Counted from the stretch's first letter, positions 44,496 to 56,856 are shown. The stretch is 64,000 bases of DNA from Ramularia collo-cygni (GCF_900074925.1 NW_019716260.1:390539-454538); one strand, 5' to 3'. Notes: generated by a model from the sequence alone, not told the origin. Translations and numbers: made by a program.

Positions 44496-45788
44496 TCAAT
44501 TCTTCTCAGCCAGATCCTCTGTCCTCGACTTGCTGTTGGGGTCCAAATATGGCGCCTCGCCAATGCCAACAACACGATTGCCAAATCTGTCACCAAGGCC
44601 ATCATAGTCAAAAGTAGCAGAATGGAAAGCACTTCTGTTATCCCAGATCTATCCTCGTAAGCCACGTCAGCCAGTTCTATTCACGCGCTTACGGGGAAGA
44701 AGACTTACCGCAATGTCATCTTCATTCCTCCACTTGAATCTTACAGTCAAATCATGATTCTCCAGAATCACCTTTCTAAACCTCTCCAGTAGCAAGTCAC
44801 TCTCATCTCTGTGCAACTCATTGATGTATTTCGGAAAAGGTCCAAGAGCGAAAATGCTCTTCCATCCCGTCACAGGGTTCGTTCGAACGACGGGATGTAC
44901 AGCTATAAGGTCCCCGCCAACATTTTGGGGCGACCCGCGTGGCTCCGTATAAATCTTGACTTTCTCAGGATTCGCAGCTGCGGCTTTGTGGAAGCCATCT
45001 CCAATGAATGTTGCCGTCAAAGTTTCGAAGAACTTCTGATAGGGGCGGGAGAAGCGATCGTAGATTTCGTAACCGGATGCCCAACTATGATTTGAGAAGG
45101 TTAGCCTGTTTGTAAGATTGCTGGGAGCGGATAGACCAACAGGGTATCGCCACCGTTGGATGGAAGTTGGGTTAGGCGGAGAGAAGTGTAGTCTGCTGGG
45201 ACAGGCTCGAATTGAATGTCGCTGTGCCATTGAGCGGAATCATAGCGACGAGATTTGTTCCCGTTTTTGAAGAGAGCTTTGATAGCTACGGAGCTGATAT
45301 GGGAGACTTGAGCATCCCCGACACCAAATTCGGAAGTATTGTTCAGGACTGGGTGAATGTGGAGGGAGGAATCCTCGGGTTTTCCGGTAAGCTGACCGAG
45401 GCGGTGGTTGAGCTGCTTTTGCAGGTCATTGGTGAGATTTTGTTGATTGCGGAAGAAGACCACTCCACGCTGGGAGACTGGAGTTGATTTAGGAGAAGTG
45501 CGGCGTCAGAGGGAGCAAGGAGATCTTACTTGTAATCGCAAGGTCGCGCAAGAGTTCGTCTGCATTTGGGGCGTTCAGCAAGTCATCAACGATGTTCACG
45601 TTCGGGAACTCGGTTCCAATGACCTGAGAATGTCAGGAAAGGTGCGCTTTACTGCTTCGTGGATGTGTTACCGGAGTCGTATCCTCACGGGGAAAGCACT
45701 CTAAAGCACCTGATAGCTTTAAAGGCTGTGGATACGAGTTCTTGCCCTCGCGAACGGGAAGTTCGTCTGAAAGGATACCAGGGACCAT
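44496..45788 (-). CDS. TauD/TfdA-type Fe(II)/2-oxoglutarate dioxygenase
   Basis: Predicted 358 residues. The family hydroxylates small substrates such as taurine or sulfonates with 2-oxoglutarate and oxygen. Iron ligands are seen in SAQWHSDIQFEP (H-x-D) and the distal His in WDNRSAFHSATFDY. The N-terminus PLKLSGALECFPREDTTPVIG and QRGVVFFRNQ are family-typical. Five exons: 45788-45672, 45623-45530, 45477-45141, 45084-44709 and 44648-44496; introns of 48, 52, 56 and 60 bases. The third intron uses an uncommon GTTGGT donor, but joins SNGGDTL to WASGYEIYDRF exactly as in relatives. The sulfonate substrate is an inference from the family only. It is not in an obvious cluster. Confidence 0.87.
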
Positions 45789-46575
45789 TTTTGATTGATT
45801 GAGTTTTCGTATGATGAGACTAAGTGAGACAATATAAAGTAACAGGAACAGGTGCGATGAGGACCACAAGATCTACCTACTTATTCTCGGCTCATGGTCT
45901 TGGTCTTTTGCAAGGTGAGGTGAGAGCACGCAAGACTCACGAGCTGAGCACGCAATAGCTGAGAGGCTCGCCACGGGGAATCAGCTCGCAGTAGCCCATA
46001 CCGCATACATGGGATATGAAGCAAGTAGGTGGAGCTGCTCGGTGTGTACACTACTACTGTACACGTTCCATAAGGTAGTCGCTTCGACTGTGGGATGGAC
46101 GATTTGTTTGGTGTGAAAGTTCAGATGATGTCGGAGTTGTTCATGACGGGGTTTTTGCAAGGTCCTTTTCATCGTCGTTCGTCTCGCCAGATCCATAGAC
46201 AAAGTACCAGCGACCGCTATGGTGAGGGCCCCTTCACTCAAGGTGTGTGTTGGGAACAGGTCCACGGTCTCTTGCCGATGTCGTAGGGAAGATTGAGGTT
46301 TGTCGGCAGCGGGCCGGGGCCGGCCTGTATCGTATCGGCATGTTTTCGAGGGACGTTGACTCTTGTCTTCACCATCACAGCACTTTGGATACTCGAGCAT
46401 TGCCCTCATCAGCGTGAGCTCCAGCGAATATTGAGATGTGAAATCTGCAGATACTACCGATGACCATCCCGAAGGGCGATAGCCGCAAGAATTCACTCTA
46501 AAGCGAGGGAAGCTCCAATCAAGAGTTTTATCATGATTTCCTTGAAACATACATGGAGTTAATTGCCTATTCGAT
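45789..46575. other. Intergenic, dioxygenase promoter
   Basis: About 790 bases between two minus-strand genes. A 238-codon minus-strand frame (45981-46697) overlaps the 3' end of the next gene and has no family features. Nothing else is evident. Confidence 0.5.
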
Positions 46576-47203
46576 CTATGGGGAGAAGGTAGCGATCGCC
46601 TCATCAAAGGCATCCGAGATCTCCTTATTGATGGCAGGTGCCAGGTCCGTGAACGGCTCTGACAATTTCTGAACGACAGTAGCTCCAAATGCCGCACTCA
46701 GCTGCTTCTGACGCTGCAGAGACTTGTACACCGAATTCTCCCCGCTGATGAGCTCCAAGCCGAGGGAAGGCAAGACTAAATCTTGGAACACCGGCTTGCG
46801 ACGCTGAATGTTGTCTAAGAGCGAGAAGATCTTGGGCTCAAAGTCGAGCACGGCCTCGGCAACAGTGAAGGAGTCTTCGGCGTCAAGAACGTCGGAGTTT
46901 GCAACATCCTTGGTAGCTTCGATCAGAGAGTTGCCAATGGTGTCTGTTTGCTCCTGGATTTTGGGCAGCTGAAAAATGAGGAGAAGGCTGGGCTCAAAGT
47001 TGTTGAGGGTGTTGTTGAGGGTNTCGACCTGATTAGTGGTGAGTACTTGCATCGTGGACTGTCTTTGCGGTCATGCATTGGTGAAGACGTACATTGCTCG
47101 TTATCTTAGCGATCGCGGCTGTGATGCTGTTGACATCGCGTTTGACAATTGGCGATGCGATGACCGAGACAAGAAGAGATGTGAGGACGAAAGCGAAACG
47201 CAT
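46576..47203 (-). CDS. HsbA-like secreted surface-binding protein
   Basis: Predicted 187 residues. A signal peptide (MRFAFVLTSLLVSVIAS) is followed by PIVKR, a possible Kex2-type site. The rest is all-helical and acidic with few aromatic residues (VDTLNNTLNNFEP, IGNSLIEATKDVANSD, PKIFSLLDNIQRRKPVFQDL and SEPFTDLAPAINKEISDAFDEA), as in hydrophobic surface-binding protein A and cell-wall galactomannoproteins. HsbA helps hyphae attach to hydrophobic surfaces and recruit cutinases. Exons are 47203-47093 and 47028-46576, with a 64-base intron after KITSN. One N at 47023 blurs the second residue of exon 2. It is divergent from the histidine kinase gene. Confidence 0.83.
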
Positions 47204-47954
47204 GATGAATCGTGCTGCAAGGCGAGTCTGATATGGAAGGACGACGATAACAAGAATGAAAATGGCACTGGACCGCTCTACATATAGGGCAATTTTGAGA
47301 CAGGTACGCTAAGTGAATGCGGAGATCTCTGAGCGTGTAAGTGAATGTCTTAGGGGAGGGGAAGGTTACTTCGCCATGACTTTCTTTGATATTGGTCTCA
47401 GAAGTCGAGCATCGGCGCCACTTGGAGAGCCTCGAGAAGACTTCGATGTGTGGTGAAGCTGAACTTATTTCTCGTACATGTCTAGGAATGTCTTGGAACA
47501 AGAGACGATCTTTGGATTAATATTGTTGACCCTAGGCGGCCAAGCTGCTGATCGTTGCTCAAGAATGGCAAGACCAGGAATTTGATGATTTCAGCGAGGC
47601 AACTCCTCCATTAATCTCAGGTGATGGCTGAGCCCGGGGTGGCGTCTTGGTGATGTGTCGAGGAAGGAAGGAAGGAGGTTGCGCCTTGAAGACNATCTCG
47701 CAAACCTTCAGCTGCTTCCGGCGCACAAGCCACCCGTTGAACTACCTGACTCGTCTCGATCAGCCACATTTCATCGGAACCTCACTCTTGTCACAGGTAG
47801 TACCCTGGCAATGTTAAGGAAGAAACCACTCTCCATCATCTGGCAAATGGGGTTGCGAACCGAATTTGCATTCTGCATGCTGCAAACGGAGAGAAGCTTT
47901 GTCATGACTCCGTAATTGACATGGAACCGTGCCCCATTCCAGAGACCCTCCGAG
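47204..47954. promoter_or_regulatory. Bidirectional promoter region, HsbA-like / histidine kinase
   Basis: About 750 bases between divergent starts. A GAAGGAAGGAAGGAGG purine run is at 47662-47677. No coding frame is convincing. Confidence 0.5.
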
Positions 47955-50900
47955 ATGCCACGGACCACACGACGACAAGAGCCGTCACTGCAATATTTGT
48001 TCCACGAACTCGAAAGACATGACAAAGATTGGCTTGTCGACACTCTCCAGCAGAGATGGATACAGCTGGAGGCAAGAACGAAAGCGTCTGCAATCTCGAC
48101 GAGAGGCACCAAACGGGGACGATCCCGAAGTCTTGACATGGACTTCGCAGACTATCCTCATGATCTGACGGCTTACATCTTGCCGGCCCATCAGTCTGTC
48201 TCGGAGCATGTCGCTCATCTACGTGCCTTTGACTGGTCGTCAACGCCGTTGGGAGATATGCAATACTGGAGCGAAATGCTTCGTCGCGACGTTAATTTCC
48301 TGCTCGTCGACCCTCGAGCAGCGGTGCTCTACTGGGGCAAAGACAGAGTCATGATTTACAACGAGCACTACCGAGAAATTCTTGCGGAGAAGCATCCGTG
48401 GGCGTTGGGCAGGCCATGCAAAGATGTCTGGCCTACCACCGAAGCCTTGGAGAAGGCTTTTGCAAAAGGTGATGCTACTGGAACTTCGTCAAAAGGTGAC
48501 CAAGAAGAATTTGCCATCGATCGCAGAGGCTTTCTGGAGGAGATTTACGCAGACTGGTCAATCGTCCCGATCGCAGACGGACAGGGCTCCTTCGCATTCT
48601 ACAATACGGTATCTGAGGTCACAGCGCAGGTTCAATACCAACGGCNGATGCAGACGCTACTTACGCTCGAACGACATACTCTCGAGTCGAAGAATCAGGC
48701 AGCTTTCTGGAAACACCTTTTGGAAGGCCTGGAGGGAAATAAACATGAGGTGCCTTTTGCGCTCTTGTACTCGAGTCAGTCTTCCAGGCGTCATTCCGTG
48801 GCATCTTCAGCCGACAGTATCATTCTATCGGACGAATTTCGATCAACTGCGGAGTCTTGGAGTCTTGAAGGTGTGATTGGCGTACCAGCGGGTGCAGTGC
48901 CAATAGATATCGACAGCGAATGGGCCACAGAGAACATTTCATCCGAGTTCCTGCTCGCTATTAACAGTGGTACTGTGCAAAGCATAGACCTCAACAATGG
49001 TCCAACACCTTCAGGGTTGAATCGAATAGCAAATTCTCGAGCACACGGTGATGCATGTAGAATGGCCGTTCTGATTCCAATTGGATTAGCGAAGAGCAAC
49101 CATGACTCTGGATTTCTGTTGCTCGGAATAAACAGCAGAAGAATGTATGATGCCTCCTATGAATCATTCATCAGACTCCTGCATCGACAATTGGTATCCA
49201 CGCTCGTATCGGTGAAGATGGCCGAGGATGAGGATCATCGCGCGAAGGTTCTGGCCGAGAAAGCTGCCCTGGACAGGACTCTACTTTCGAATCAGCTCGA
49301 GATGACTGCACAAGAAGCCAGAGATAACGAAAAGAGGTTCATGACAACAGCCGGCACGCTCCCGATTGCCATGTACGAGGTTTCGACGAAGGGAGAGATT
49401 CTGTTTGCTAACAATGCCTACTACGAGTTGACTGGTGTTGACCCAAACAACCTATACCCATTCTGTTGGGAAAACGCAATAGAAGAATCTGAGCGGGCTG
49501 TTTACGAGGCAAACTTCAAAATGCAAATGGCTGGCGAGACCATACGTTTCGAGGCCAGAATGAAAAGGCCATGGATTGCGGAGGATCTCCTCCGGGGAGA
49601 ACGCGTCCAAGGCGAAACCTGGGTGCTATCTGTGGGATACGCTCTGAAGAACCCGGACGGCACAATTCGTTCATTACAAGGCGCTTTGATCGATATCTCA
49701 AGACAGAAGTGGATGGAGGGCTTTCAAGAGCGCAGGCTCAAGGAAGCCATTGAGCTCAAGAGACAACAAGAGACCTTTATGGACATGGTGGGGCATGAGG
49801 TATGTATGCCTCGCAAGAAGAGTAGACTGATCGCTAATCTCTTCATCCCACTTCTAAGATTCGAAATCCCCTCTCTGCAATCACTCTTTGCGCTAGCGGA
49901 ATACTTGATCCATTGAAGGCGGCTCTCAAGGCCTCTCACAACAACGAAGTGGTGCTCAAGCGAGAAGATGTGGCGTCCCATATCGAGAACTGCGACATCA
50001 TCACCACCTGTATTGCCCACCAGCGTCGAATTATAGACGATGTGCTGTGTCTCAGCAAATTAGACAGTGGGCTCCTCGTCGTGGCTCCATGCGAGGTCCA
50101 GCCGGCTGTCCTTATCGAACAGAGTCTTAGGATGTTTGCTGCCGAAATCGAGCAGTCTGAAATCAATCTACAATCCACGATTGACGAATCATATAGAAAG
50201 GAGGAGATTGATTGGGTAATGCTTGATCCGAGTCGAGTCTTGCAGGTCTTTCTGAACTTGGTTGGTTATACTTCTATCCCAATGGACGACATGCACTGAC
50301 CGTGGAGCCTCCCCATCTAGGTGACCAACGCCATCAAGTTCACACGAAACGAAGCGACGCGCAACATCGATGTGGTACTAGCAGCAAGCTCTCGGCGTCC
50401 CGACCGTTCCCTGAACGGAACAGTGTATCTGGATATGCCCAGCTCAGAGGTAACAGACTTGACCACCGTGTCTCCTGATGATGACGATGATGTGGTATAC
50501 ATCATAATCTCGGTCAAAGACACAGGATGTGGTATCAAAGCGAATGAGTTGGAGAACATCTTTTTACGCTTCCAGCAATCCTCCCCAAAGACTTACGGTA
50601 AGAAAGCTCTTTGTCCGCTGTTGCAAGATGACCTGTCTCATTGCTTCCCTCTGACATCCTTGTAGTGACCTACGGTGGAAGTGGCCTCGGCCTATTCATC
50701 TCGCGAGAACTCGCACGACTGCAAGGTGGACGAATTGGCGTCGTTTCAGAGTACGGCAAGGGTTCCAGTTTCGTTTTCTATGTTAAAGCGACTCGCTGCG
50801 GGCCTCCGAGAACTTTGCCGGCCAATCAAGTGAGTGCATCGTCTAGCAGAATTAGTATACGACGGAAGAACACAGCATTCCGAAACGGCATTCCGCATGC

Positions 50901-51508
50901 TGAAGGGACGATGTCCTATTCCATACTGCTCGTGGAAGACAACTTGGTGAGTGGCTGACAGCAGAACCATCCAGGCGATGCGGCCTTCTCCCACGCCATC
51001 GCAAGATTCTTCGGACCAGCGCTAATCTCTCATTGTTCTCAGGTCAATCAGAGAGTAATGAGCAAACAGTTAGAGAGCGCTGGCCACCATGTCTATCTAG
51101 CAAACCATGGCCTGGAAGGCCTGGAATTCATCAAAGGGAGCAAATTCTGCAAGCCAGATGGATTGCCCCTGGACGTGATATTGTTGGATCTAGAGATGCC
51201 AGTAAGTTCTTCCCTGCCCTCTGCTCGAGATGCAGCCAGCTCATCAATGTATCATGATATAGGTCATGGGAGGACTGGAAACAACTCGCCGCATTCGAGA
51301 ATCCGAGGCGGCGGGCGAAATATCTCCCAGCATTCCAATCATCGCGGTCACCGCGAATGCAAGAGGAGAACAGCAACTCACTGCAAAGGAAGCTGGTGTG
51401 AATGCTGTAGTGACGAAGCCTTTCCAAATGCAAGAGCTGCTACGGGAAGTGGAATCGGTTCTGCCGCAAGTCGAAGGAGATTCGGACCACATGAGAGAGG
51501 AAACGTAG
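47955..51508 (+). CDS. Hybrid histidine kinase with PAS and receiver domains
   Basis: Predicted 1069 residues. A PAS-like region (about 85-215, VLYWGKDRVMIYNEHYREIL) and a GAF-like stretch lead to a second PAS (about 465-590, LPIAMYEVSTKGEILFANNAYYELTGV). The H-box MVGHEIRNPLSAI is built across the first intron (His at about 614). The ATPase domain has N-box LVTNAIKF, DTGCGI and YGGSGLGLFISREL. The receiver domain (about 920-1060) has VEDN, phospho-Asp in VILLDLEMPVMGG and the Lys of VVTKPF. It would pass phosphate to Ypd1-type proteins, possibly towards a stress MAPK pathway (inferred). Six exons: 47955-49799, 49859-50260, 50321-50597, 50666-50946, 51043-51201 and 51263-51508; the second intron has a GTTGGT donor. 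The start is the first ATG in frame. N at 48646. Confidence 0.92.
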
Positions 51509-52134
51509 CCAATAACNATTAATGGCATCAAAACCAACGAGAAAAGAAGGCGTATGTCGTAAAGGGTGTGATAATGTGTACAGGTGGATGTAATGTACAG
51601 AACCCTCACTGAAGTAAGAACAGCTGTAATACACGCAGTTGCTCCACCACTCCTTCCTCTCAACGAGTGATGACATGTCGTAGATCTGAGATCTGAGCGT
51701 TGTTGTTTGTATAAAGTACATCAAGACGTGAGAGGTGTGGCTCGGTGACGATTCAGATGTGGCNGAAACTGTGATGAACTGCAGATCTTGCGACGATTCG
51801 ATTCGACGTTCACAGATCTGAACATGTGGGGCACATGCTCTACCCCTCAATTATGATGTCATGGCAACAGAGCAGGACAACAAGACAAAACAAAGGAAAC
51901 TGTCAAGGCGAGTTGGTCTGATGCAATAATTTCATTAAGCAGACTACTAAGCTCAGCTGAGAGCTGTTCCCTGTTTCCCTAGCATCCGTGACTATCGTGA
52001 TATGACTGCCGTGATTCGTGCTGGTGGAATCTGTGAAGCTCATTAGTTTCCCATACCCCTCGCCACAGTGAAGGACGTTTCGACATACATATTGAGGTTC
52101 AGTATCCCTCGGGGTATCATCGACCTGGAGTGAT
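51509..52134. other. Intergenic, convergent 3' ends
   Basis: About 625 bases between the kinase stop and the opposite-strand Grg1-like stop. Only short spurious frames. N bases at 51517 and 51765. Confidence 0.5.
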
Positions 52135-52498
52135 CTAGATCGACTCCTTGTTGGCCTTGCCGGCAGCNTCGTGCTTGGTCTCCTCCATCTTGTTGGAGGC
52201 GGCACCGAGAGCGCCGGAGATGCGGTCACCGACACCGTCCTGGCCGGGGACGTTGCCCTTGGCCTTCTCCTTGTCGGCCTCCTTCTGAGCCTCAGCGGAC
52301 TTGCCCTGGATGGTCTCGGAGACGTAGTTGACGGCGTTGGTGGCAGAGTTGACGACCTGGCCGACGATGCCCTCGTTTGGCTTGTTGGCGTTAGGAGCAG
52401 ACTGGGTTGACGTTAGCAGGGGTTGAGCGGCGGGGTTTTGTCGGCAAGCCAGGAGAGTAATGTGATCCTCCTAGAGCGTCCAGGGATAAACTTACCAT
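52135..52498 (-). CDS. Grg1/CCG-1-like small hydrophilic protein
   Basis: Predicted 89 residues, reconstructed across an intron that falls directly after the start codon: exon 1 is only the ATG (52498-52496), the intron is 52495-52402 (94 bases, GTAAGT...ACCCAG), and exon 2 is 52401-52135. The protein begins MSAPNANKPNEGIVGQVVNS and is rich in Ala, Lys, Glu and Gly, with helical segments NAVNYVSETIQGKSAEAQ and ISGALGAASNKMEETKH. This is the composition and pattern of glucose-repressible Grg1/CCG-1, an abundant protein induced by carbon starvation and the clock in Neurospora. Codon use is strongly biased to C/G-ending codons, which fits high expression. The role is unknown beyond stress or starvation association. 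Confidence 0.83.
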
Positions 52499-55400
52499 GA
52501 TGTTGGATGAAGTTGGGTAGTTGGAATTGGTTGATGAAGTGTTGATTGTGTGTGAGAAGGAGTTGTTGTTTTGCAGAGGTTCAAGAGCTGCAGTTGATTG
52601 CTCTTTTGTAGTAAAGAAAACCCAAGAGCCCGAAACAGCAAGCGCGGAAATGACGACAATTGCACGTCACCAAGCGAGACAGAAGCGAGAGAATTGAAGA
52701 AGTGACATGTGATCGGACAGAACGCCACACCGATCCAGTCCGGCAAAAGGTTTTCACTTGCGCCGCATGCGGCTGAGTCTCACCAAAACTTGGTTGTTCC
52801 CATACCAGTGACGTTGCTCGTCGCCCCGCCGACGTCACCCAATATGTTTCTCAAGATGAACACGTGGAGAAAGACGTGCTTGCGTCGCCATCGAAGCCCG
52901 TGGAACCTGTGGAAGGGACCGGAACAGGCTGTAAATGACCCAGGTCATGATCACAAGCAGCAAAGCAAAAGAAAGACCGTCATATGCATCAGCATAAGCA
53001 AAATTCAAGCAGATGACGGGACCTCACATGCAGAAAAAAGAGCACACTTGTGAACGTGGGACGTGAAGGGAACAGGTTGACCTTATATAGACATCTGCCA
53101 TTCAGAAACCCTGCTTTTGACCTGCAAATGGGGAGNGATAGCCGGCTTGCCATTGAGCGCTCGGTTGGAGTCAGGGCCATGGACCAGACACCTCTCCTGC
53201 ACGATGATGCTACAGAGACGGTGAGCCACACTGAGAGCATTCGCGAGCTTCCTGGCACCTCCAGTTGGCAGTGCGATCGGTGGAGACACGTGGATGAGAG
53301 GGAGCTGGAAACTGCGTAACAACGCTCTCTGCAGCGTCTCTTTGCATCGAAAGATTCCAGACCCGTAGAGTCCTCTCGAGTGTCATGGCACTCGTGCATC
53401 AATGGTGGAGCAATTTTCGCAAGAATAATGGCGGGAATGGGCCTCCGCTCGTTAACAAGAATGACCGACGATGCAAATAGGCGATGTAGATGCCCCTATC
53501 CACATCTTATCATGGCTATGCTCAACACCGAGATATCTTTGCAAGCCTCTTCATGGCTTTTGGTGCTTGCTGACTACACTCGTGCTTCCATTTGGACTAC
53601 TCGGTTCGTCCTCAGTCAGGATTCCGAGAACCCATGGCCGATGTCAAGCGAGCTTCTGTGATCACCTGGGGTGGACCATCGATTCGAGGTGCAGCACCCA
53701 TTGACTAGGATCCCGCCTAGTATGATGCAGGTATTGGTGGCTCTCGCAGAACCCTCGACGCCTGCTCGCTTGGAAGAGCTGTTACTTTGAGAGCCACGAC
53801 ATCCACCGCACCGCAAGACTCGTCCGCCGCTTGGTGGAAAGAATGGAGAATCAAGCTAATACGAGCGATGGTGGCTCATCTTCATGGCTCTCTGCAACAT
53901 GATTCGCCGTCTTGACTAGAGAGCTCCATGTCATCGTGATGCACGAGCTTGAGGATTTCGTCCTCCAGTGAAAGATCGCTATCTCCGCCACCGAGCTGTC
54001 GATTTGCCAGTGTGGATTCTGAGCTCATACAGGGAGCCGCTACTGCACGAGAGATGGGGATCGTGTATGGCGCAAAGAAGCAACTCGTAAGGGAGAGCTA
54101 TACTGACATGTTCTTACTCCCATTTCGCCCTCCAAGACCCTACGAGCTCTCGGCGTTCATATGGCAGGAGTCGATAATGGCGAATGGAGGCTAGATGCAG
54201 CATGCAGAGAGCAACCGAGAAAAGCCGAAAAGGATACTGGTGGTATTCGCGGAGCTGGAGGCCTTTACCTGGCCGTCGAAGATTGTGAGACGCTTCCGTT
54301 GTGCTCCTTGCTACGAGGAATTGCACTCGCCCTGTCGTTCCGGCTGTATCCTACTATGCAGCCCAGTCTACCTCGGCTACGTAGGAGGTTGGACATGTCA
54401 AGATCAAGAGAGCACGTATTGCATGCGGAGCAAGGAGAAGTCGCAAAATTACCCCGGTCCATCGAACGATACGCTGCGGGCCATCGTCCAAACTTGATAA
54501 CTACAAAATCCACCGCCAAACTCGAGCAGACGGCAGAGATAGTTCCAGAGTAAAGGCCGGCCAGAATAGATACTGATACGCACCACTCCACCGGCCTTAC
54601 CTACAGCCATTTCTGATGACATCGAGAAGGATGACTACTTTGGAACCTCCCATTACGAAGCAAGGTGTTCCTAGTGCGGAAAATTGGGCAGGCCTAGTCT
54701 CTAACAACTCGATGAAAGAACGGTCATGTCGAGGATAATGCGGTGAAAATGAAGGTGAGTCCTTTGAACAGATTGTGGAATGGCCTTAGCAGCCTTTGAG
54801 TTCTATACATACTAGCCTCCTCGACTTTATAATAAGTAACCTGATGAGATTATAGCTTTTCCTCATCTTAATTAACATGGCGAGGGTGAGATGTGACAGG
54901 TACGATCAGTCAAGATGGGNCCTCATGCTCACATCTTTGCTATCCCGTCGTGGATGACCGACCACTGCTACCAGCAAAATCCGCCAAACCGAGAATAAAA
55001 CACGACTGCCGAGAACTACGATCTTAGCCTTGATGAGATATTGCCGTTAGGTCATAGTGATCATCCGTCGTGACAAATTTCGTCATGCTCTCTCGCTCCG
55101 AATACAACAAAGAACCCATAGAACCCGTGGTCTGGATGAGAAAATAAGGTTTGCAAGCATCTTTTTAGCGTTGCTACATGAATGACCTATGTCCAGAGGC
55201 TGCAGCACAACTCTCTAGCGAAAGCAAACAGGCCGTCTTTTCGACTTACATGTGCAGAAGTTTCTTGTCTCGTGCCTGAGGAGAATGTACACTTTTGACG
55301 ATATGACCATATTGATCATGTTATGATGGTCTCTAAGCGGGAGTCCGCAGATTGTAGGGACGTAGGTTCGCGTACGGCATTTGCATGCTCATCTCTCTCG

Positions 55401-55814
55401 TGTTTCGCATACGCTGCCCTTTATTTAATAGCAGAGCGAGTCGAATGTGTTGTGAGGGTGTGCATTTCGATCGGATCGGATCGGAAACGGATTCGGTGGC
55501 AATATCCTTATCACTCGACATCAGCCTTATCCTAGCTGGTGGAGCTTGGCTGCTGCTGGCACAAATACATACTTCGGGTTGCTCCTCGAAGCTATAGTCT
55601 CGGTTGGCTCTGTCTGTCAACACTGCAAGGCTTCGCAGGTGAGAAAGGAGGGTTCCTAGGTCGTGAGGGCAAGAGTGGATTTTACATGGTCGCCGGCAAA
55701 TACTGTCGCTTGCCCCAGGAAGACCAGGCTCGCAGTAGCGTGGCACCACTCTATTTCTCGAGCAGGAGTATATGAGAGTGCGGAGACGTTGACGAGACGC
55801 ATCTTCTCATCACA
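52499..55814. other. 3.3 kb gene-poor stretch
   Basis: No credible gene on either strand. Frames of up to 137 codons exist, but lack family features, signal peptides or repeats. The first 500 bases are the Grg1-like promoter, with an initial TTG/GTTG-rich leader. From about 54600 to 55350 the sequence is richer in A/T, with segments such as TTTATAATAAGTAAC. It could hold a non-coding RNA or decayed transposon, but I see no terminal repeats. Confidence 0.5.
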
Positions 55815-56354
55815 TCACCGCCCGTCCTTCTTATTCTCCCGTACCTGCTCCCTCAAAGCGTCCATGTACTTGCCCATGAACCCTCTGCTCGCTTCACTCT
55901 GGCCAAGATTCTTACTTGTGCTTCTCCATGCCGCATCGGCATCTTCCTCCACAACATCCACTTGCTGTGCCTTGCCCTTGGCTTCCAGCCGCCTACTGGC
56001 CCGCCTCCATGCCGCCTCTGCATCCATTGCCTCGATGTTCTCCTCTTCCTCAACTGCTGGCCCACCCTCAGCTTTACCCTTCCTCAGCTGCTCATAATAG
56101 CTCCTCGGCCGCATCTTTTCAGCCTCTGCTTGCTCAGCAGCACCCAACTGCCCTTTCACAGCGCCCATGAAATGTTTCGTGAACCCACTTTCCTCCTGTC
56201 CTTCCAGTTTCGTCCCACCCTCCTCTTCTCGCGGGAGGCCATGGCGAACACGATGCACATTCTTGGCCACTTTCTCCACTGCGCGGTGGAAAGCGGGCGT
56301 CCGTAGCAACGCCTGTACAGCCCAGGCTTCGAGGAGCGCCATCCAGGGCGCCAT
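55815..56354 (-). CDS. Small conserved-looking protein, function unknown
   Basis: Intronless, 179 residues. The N-terminus MAPWMALLEAWAVQALLRTPAFHRAVEKVAKNVHRVRHG is an amphipathic, Arg-rich helix without acids after residue 8 until the basic stretch ends, suggestive of a mitochondrial or membrane-peripheral protein. The middle has GFTKHFMGAVKGQLGAAEQ, and two similar segments end it: AEAAWRRASRRLEAKG and ADAAWRSTSKNLGQ. A C-terminal FMGKYMDALREQVREN echoes the earlier FMGAVKGQL. I do not recognise a named family, although it looks like the small unnamed proteins found widely in ascomycetes. The ATG at 56354 starts the open frame. Confidence 0.65.
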   Translation of the reverse strand: MAPWMALLEAWAVQALLRTPAFHRAVEKVAKNVHRVRHGLPREEEGGTKLEGQEESGFTKHFMGAVKGQLGAAEQAEAEKMRPRSYYEQLRKGKAEGGPAVEEEENIEAMDAEAAWRRASRRLEAKGKAQQVDVVEEDADAAWRSTSKNLGQSEASRGFMGKYMDALREQVRENKKDGR

Positions 56355-56856
56355 GATAATTTAAATAAAGTCGTGGTGGTGTGTCGCTGTGCGCGAACCG
56401 CATTCCAAAGCTGCCGACACTCTAGTGCATGATCAATCGCCACCTGCCGTCTTGCACCACGCGATCTGCCGTGCAGACGGACGCTGCGGCCGGAAATAGC
56501 TTGAACCCTTGATTGCTTACCTGACGATATGATTGGCTAGGAAGCCGCGAGCTGTGCCAGATCTATCCACGCCACGGTTCGCGGTGGCGGCAGGTGTTTC
56601 ATGTCCAGTCGCATTCGGAAAGGTCTGGTCGAGTGTGGGATCTAGGATCCTCCACTTCGCACGCGCGACCTGATGCTGGCGTTGGTAGAACTAAAAGAAG
56701 TGAAGTACCGTCGCCCGATTTCTTTCCCTCGCTTCTCACGATCACCTGCGACTTCCATCCTTCCAGCAGGCTTGCTGCGTCGTCGAGACAAAGGGTGTCC
56801 CGCCAGCGGACAATTACACAAGACACTGCAGCCAGCCGTGCAGTCTCACATTCCTC
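56355..56856. promoter_or_regulatory. Bidirectional promoter region
   Basis: About 500 bases between divergent starts of the small conserved protein and the tyrosine phosphatase. No element can be named. Confidence 0.5.

Noticed and set aside
45981..46697. 238-codon minus-strand frame
   Set aside because: It overlaps the 3' end of the HsbA-like gene in another phase; the composition is random with many Arg, Ser and Cys.
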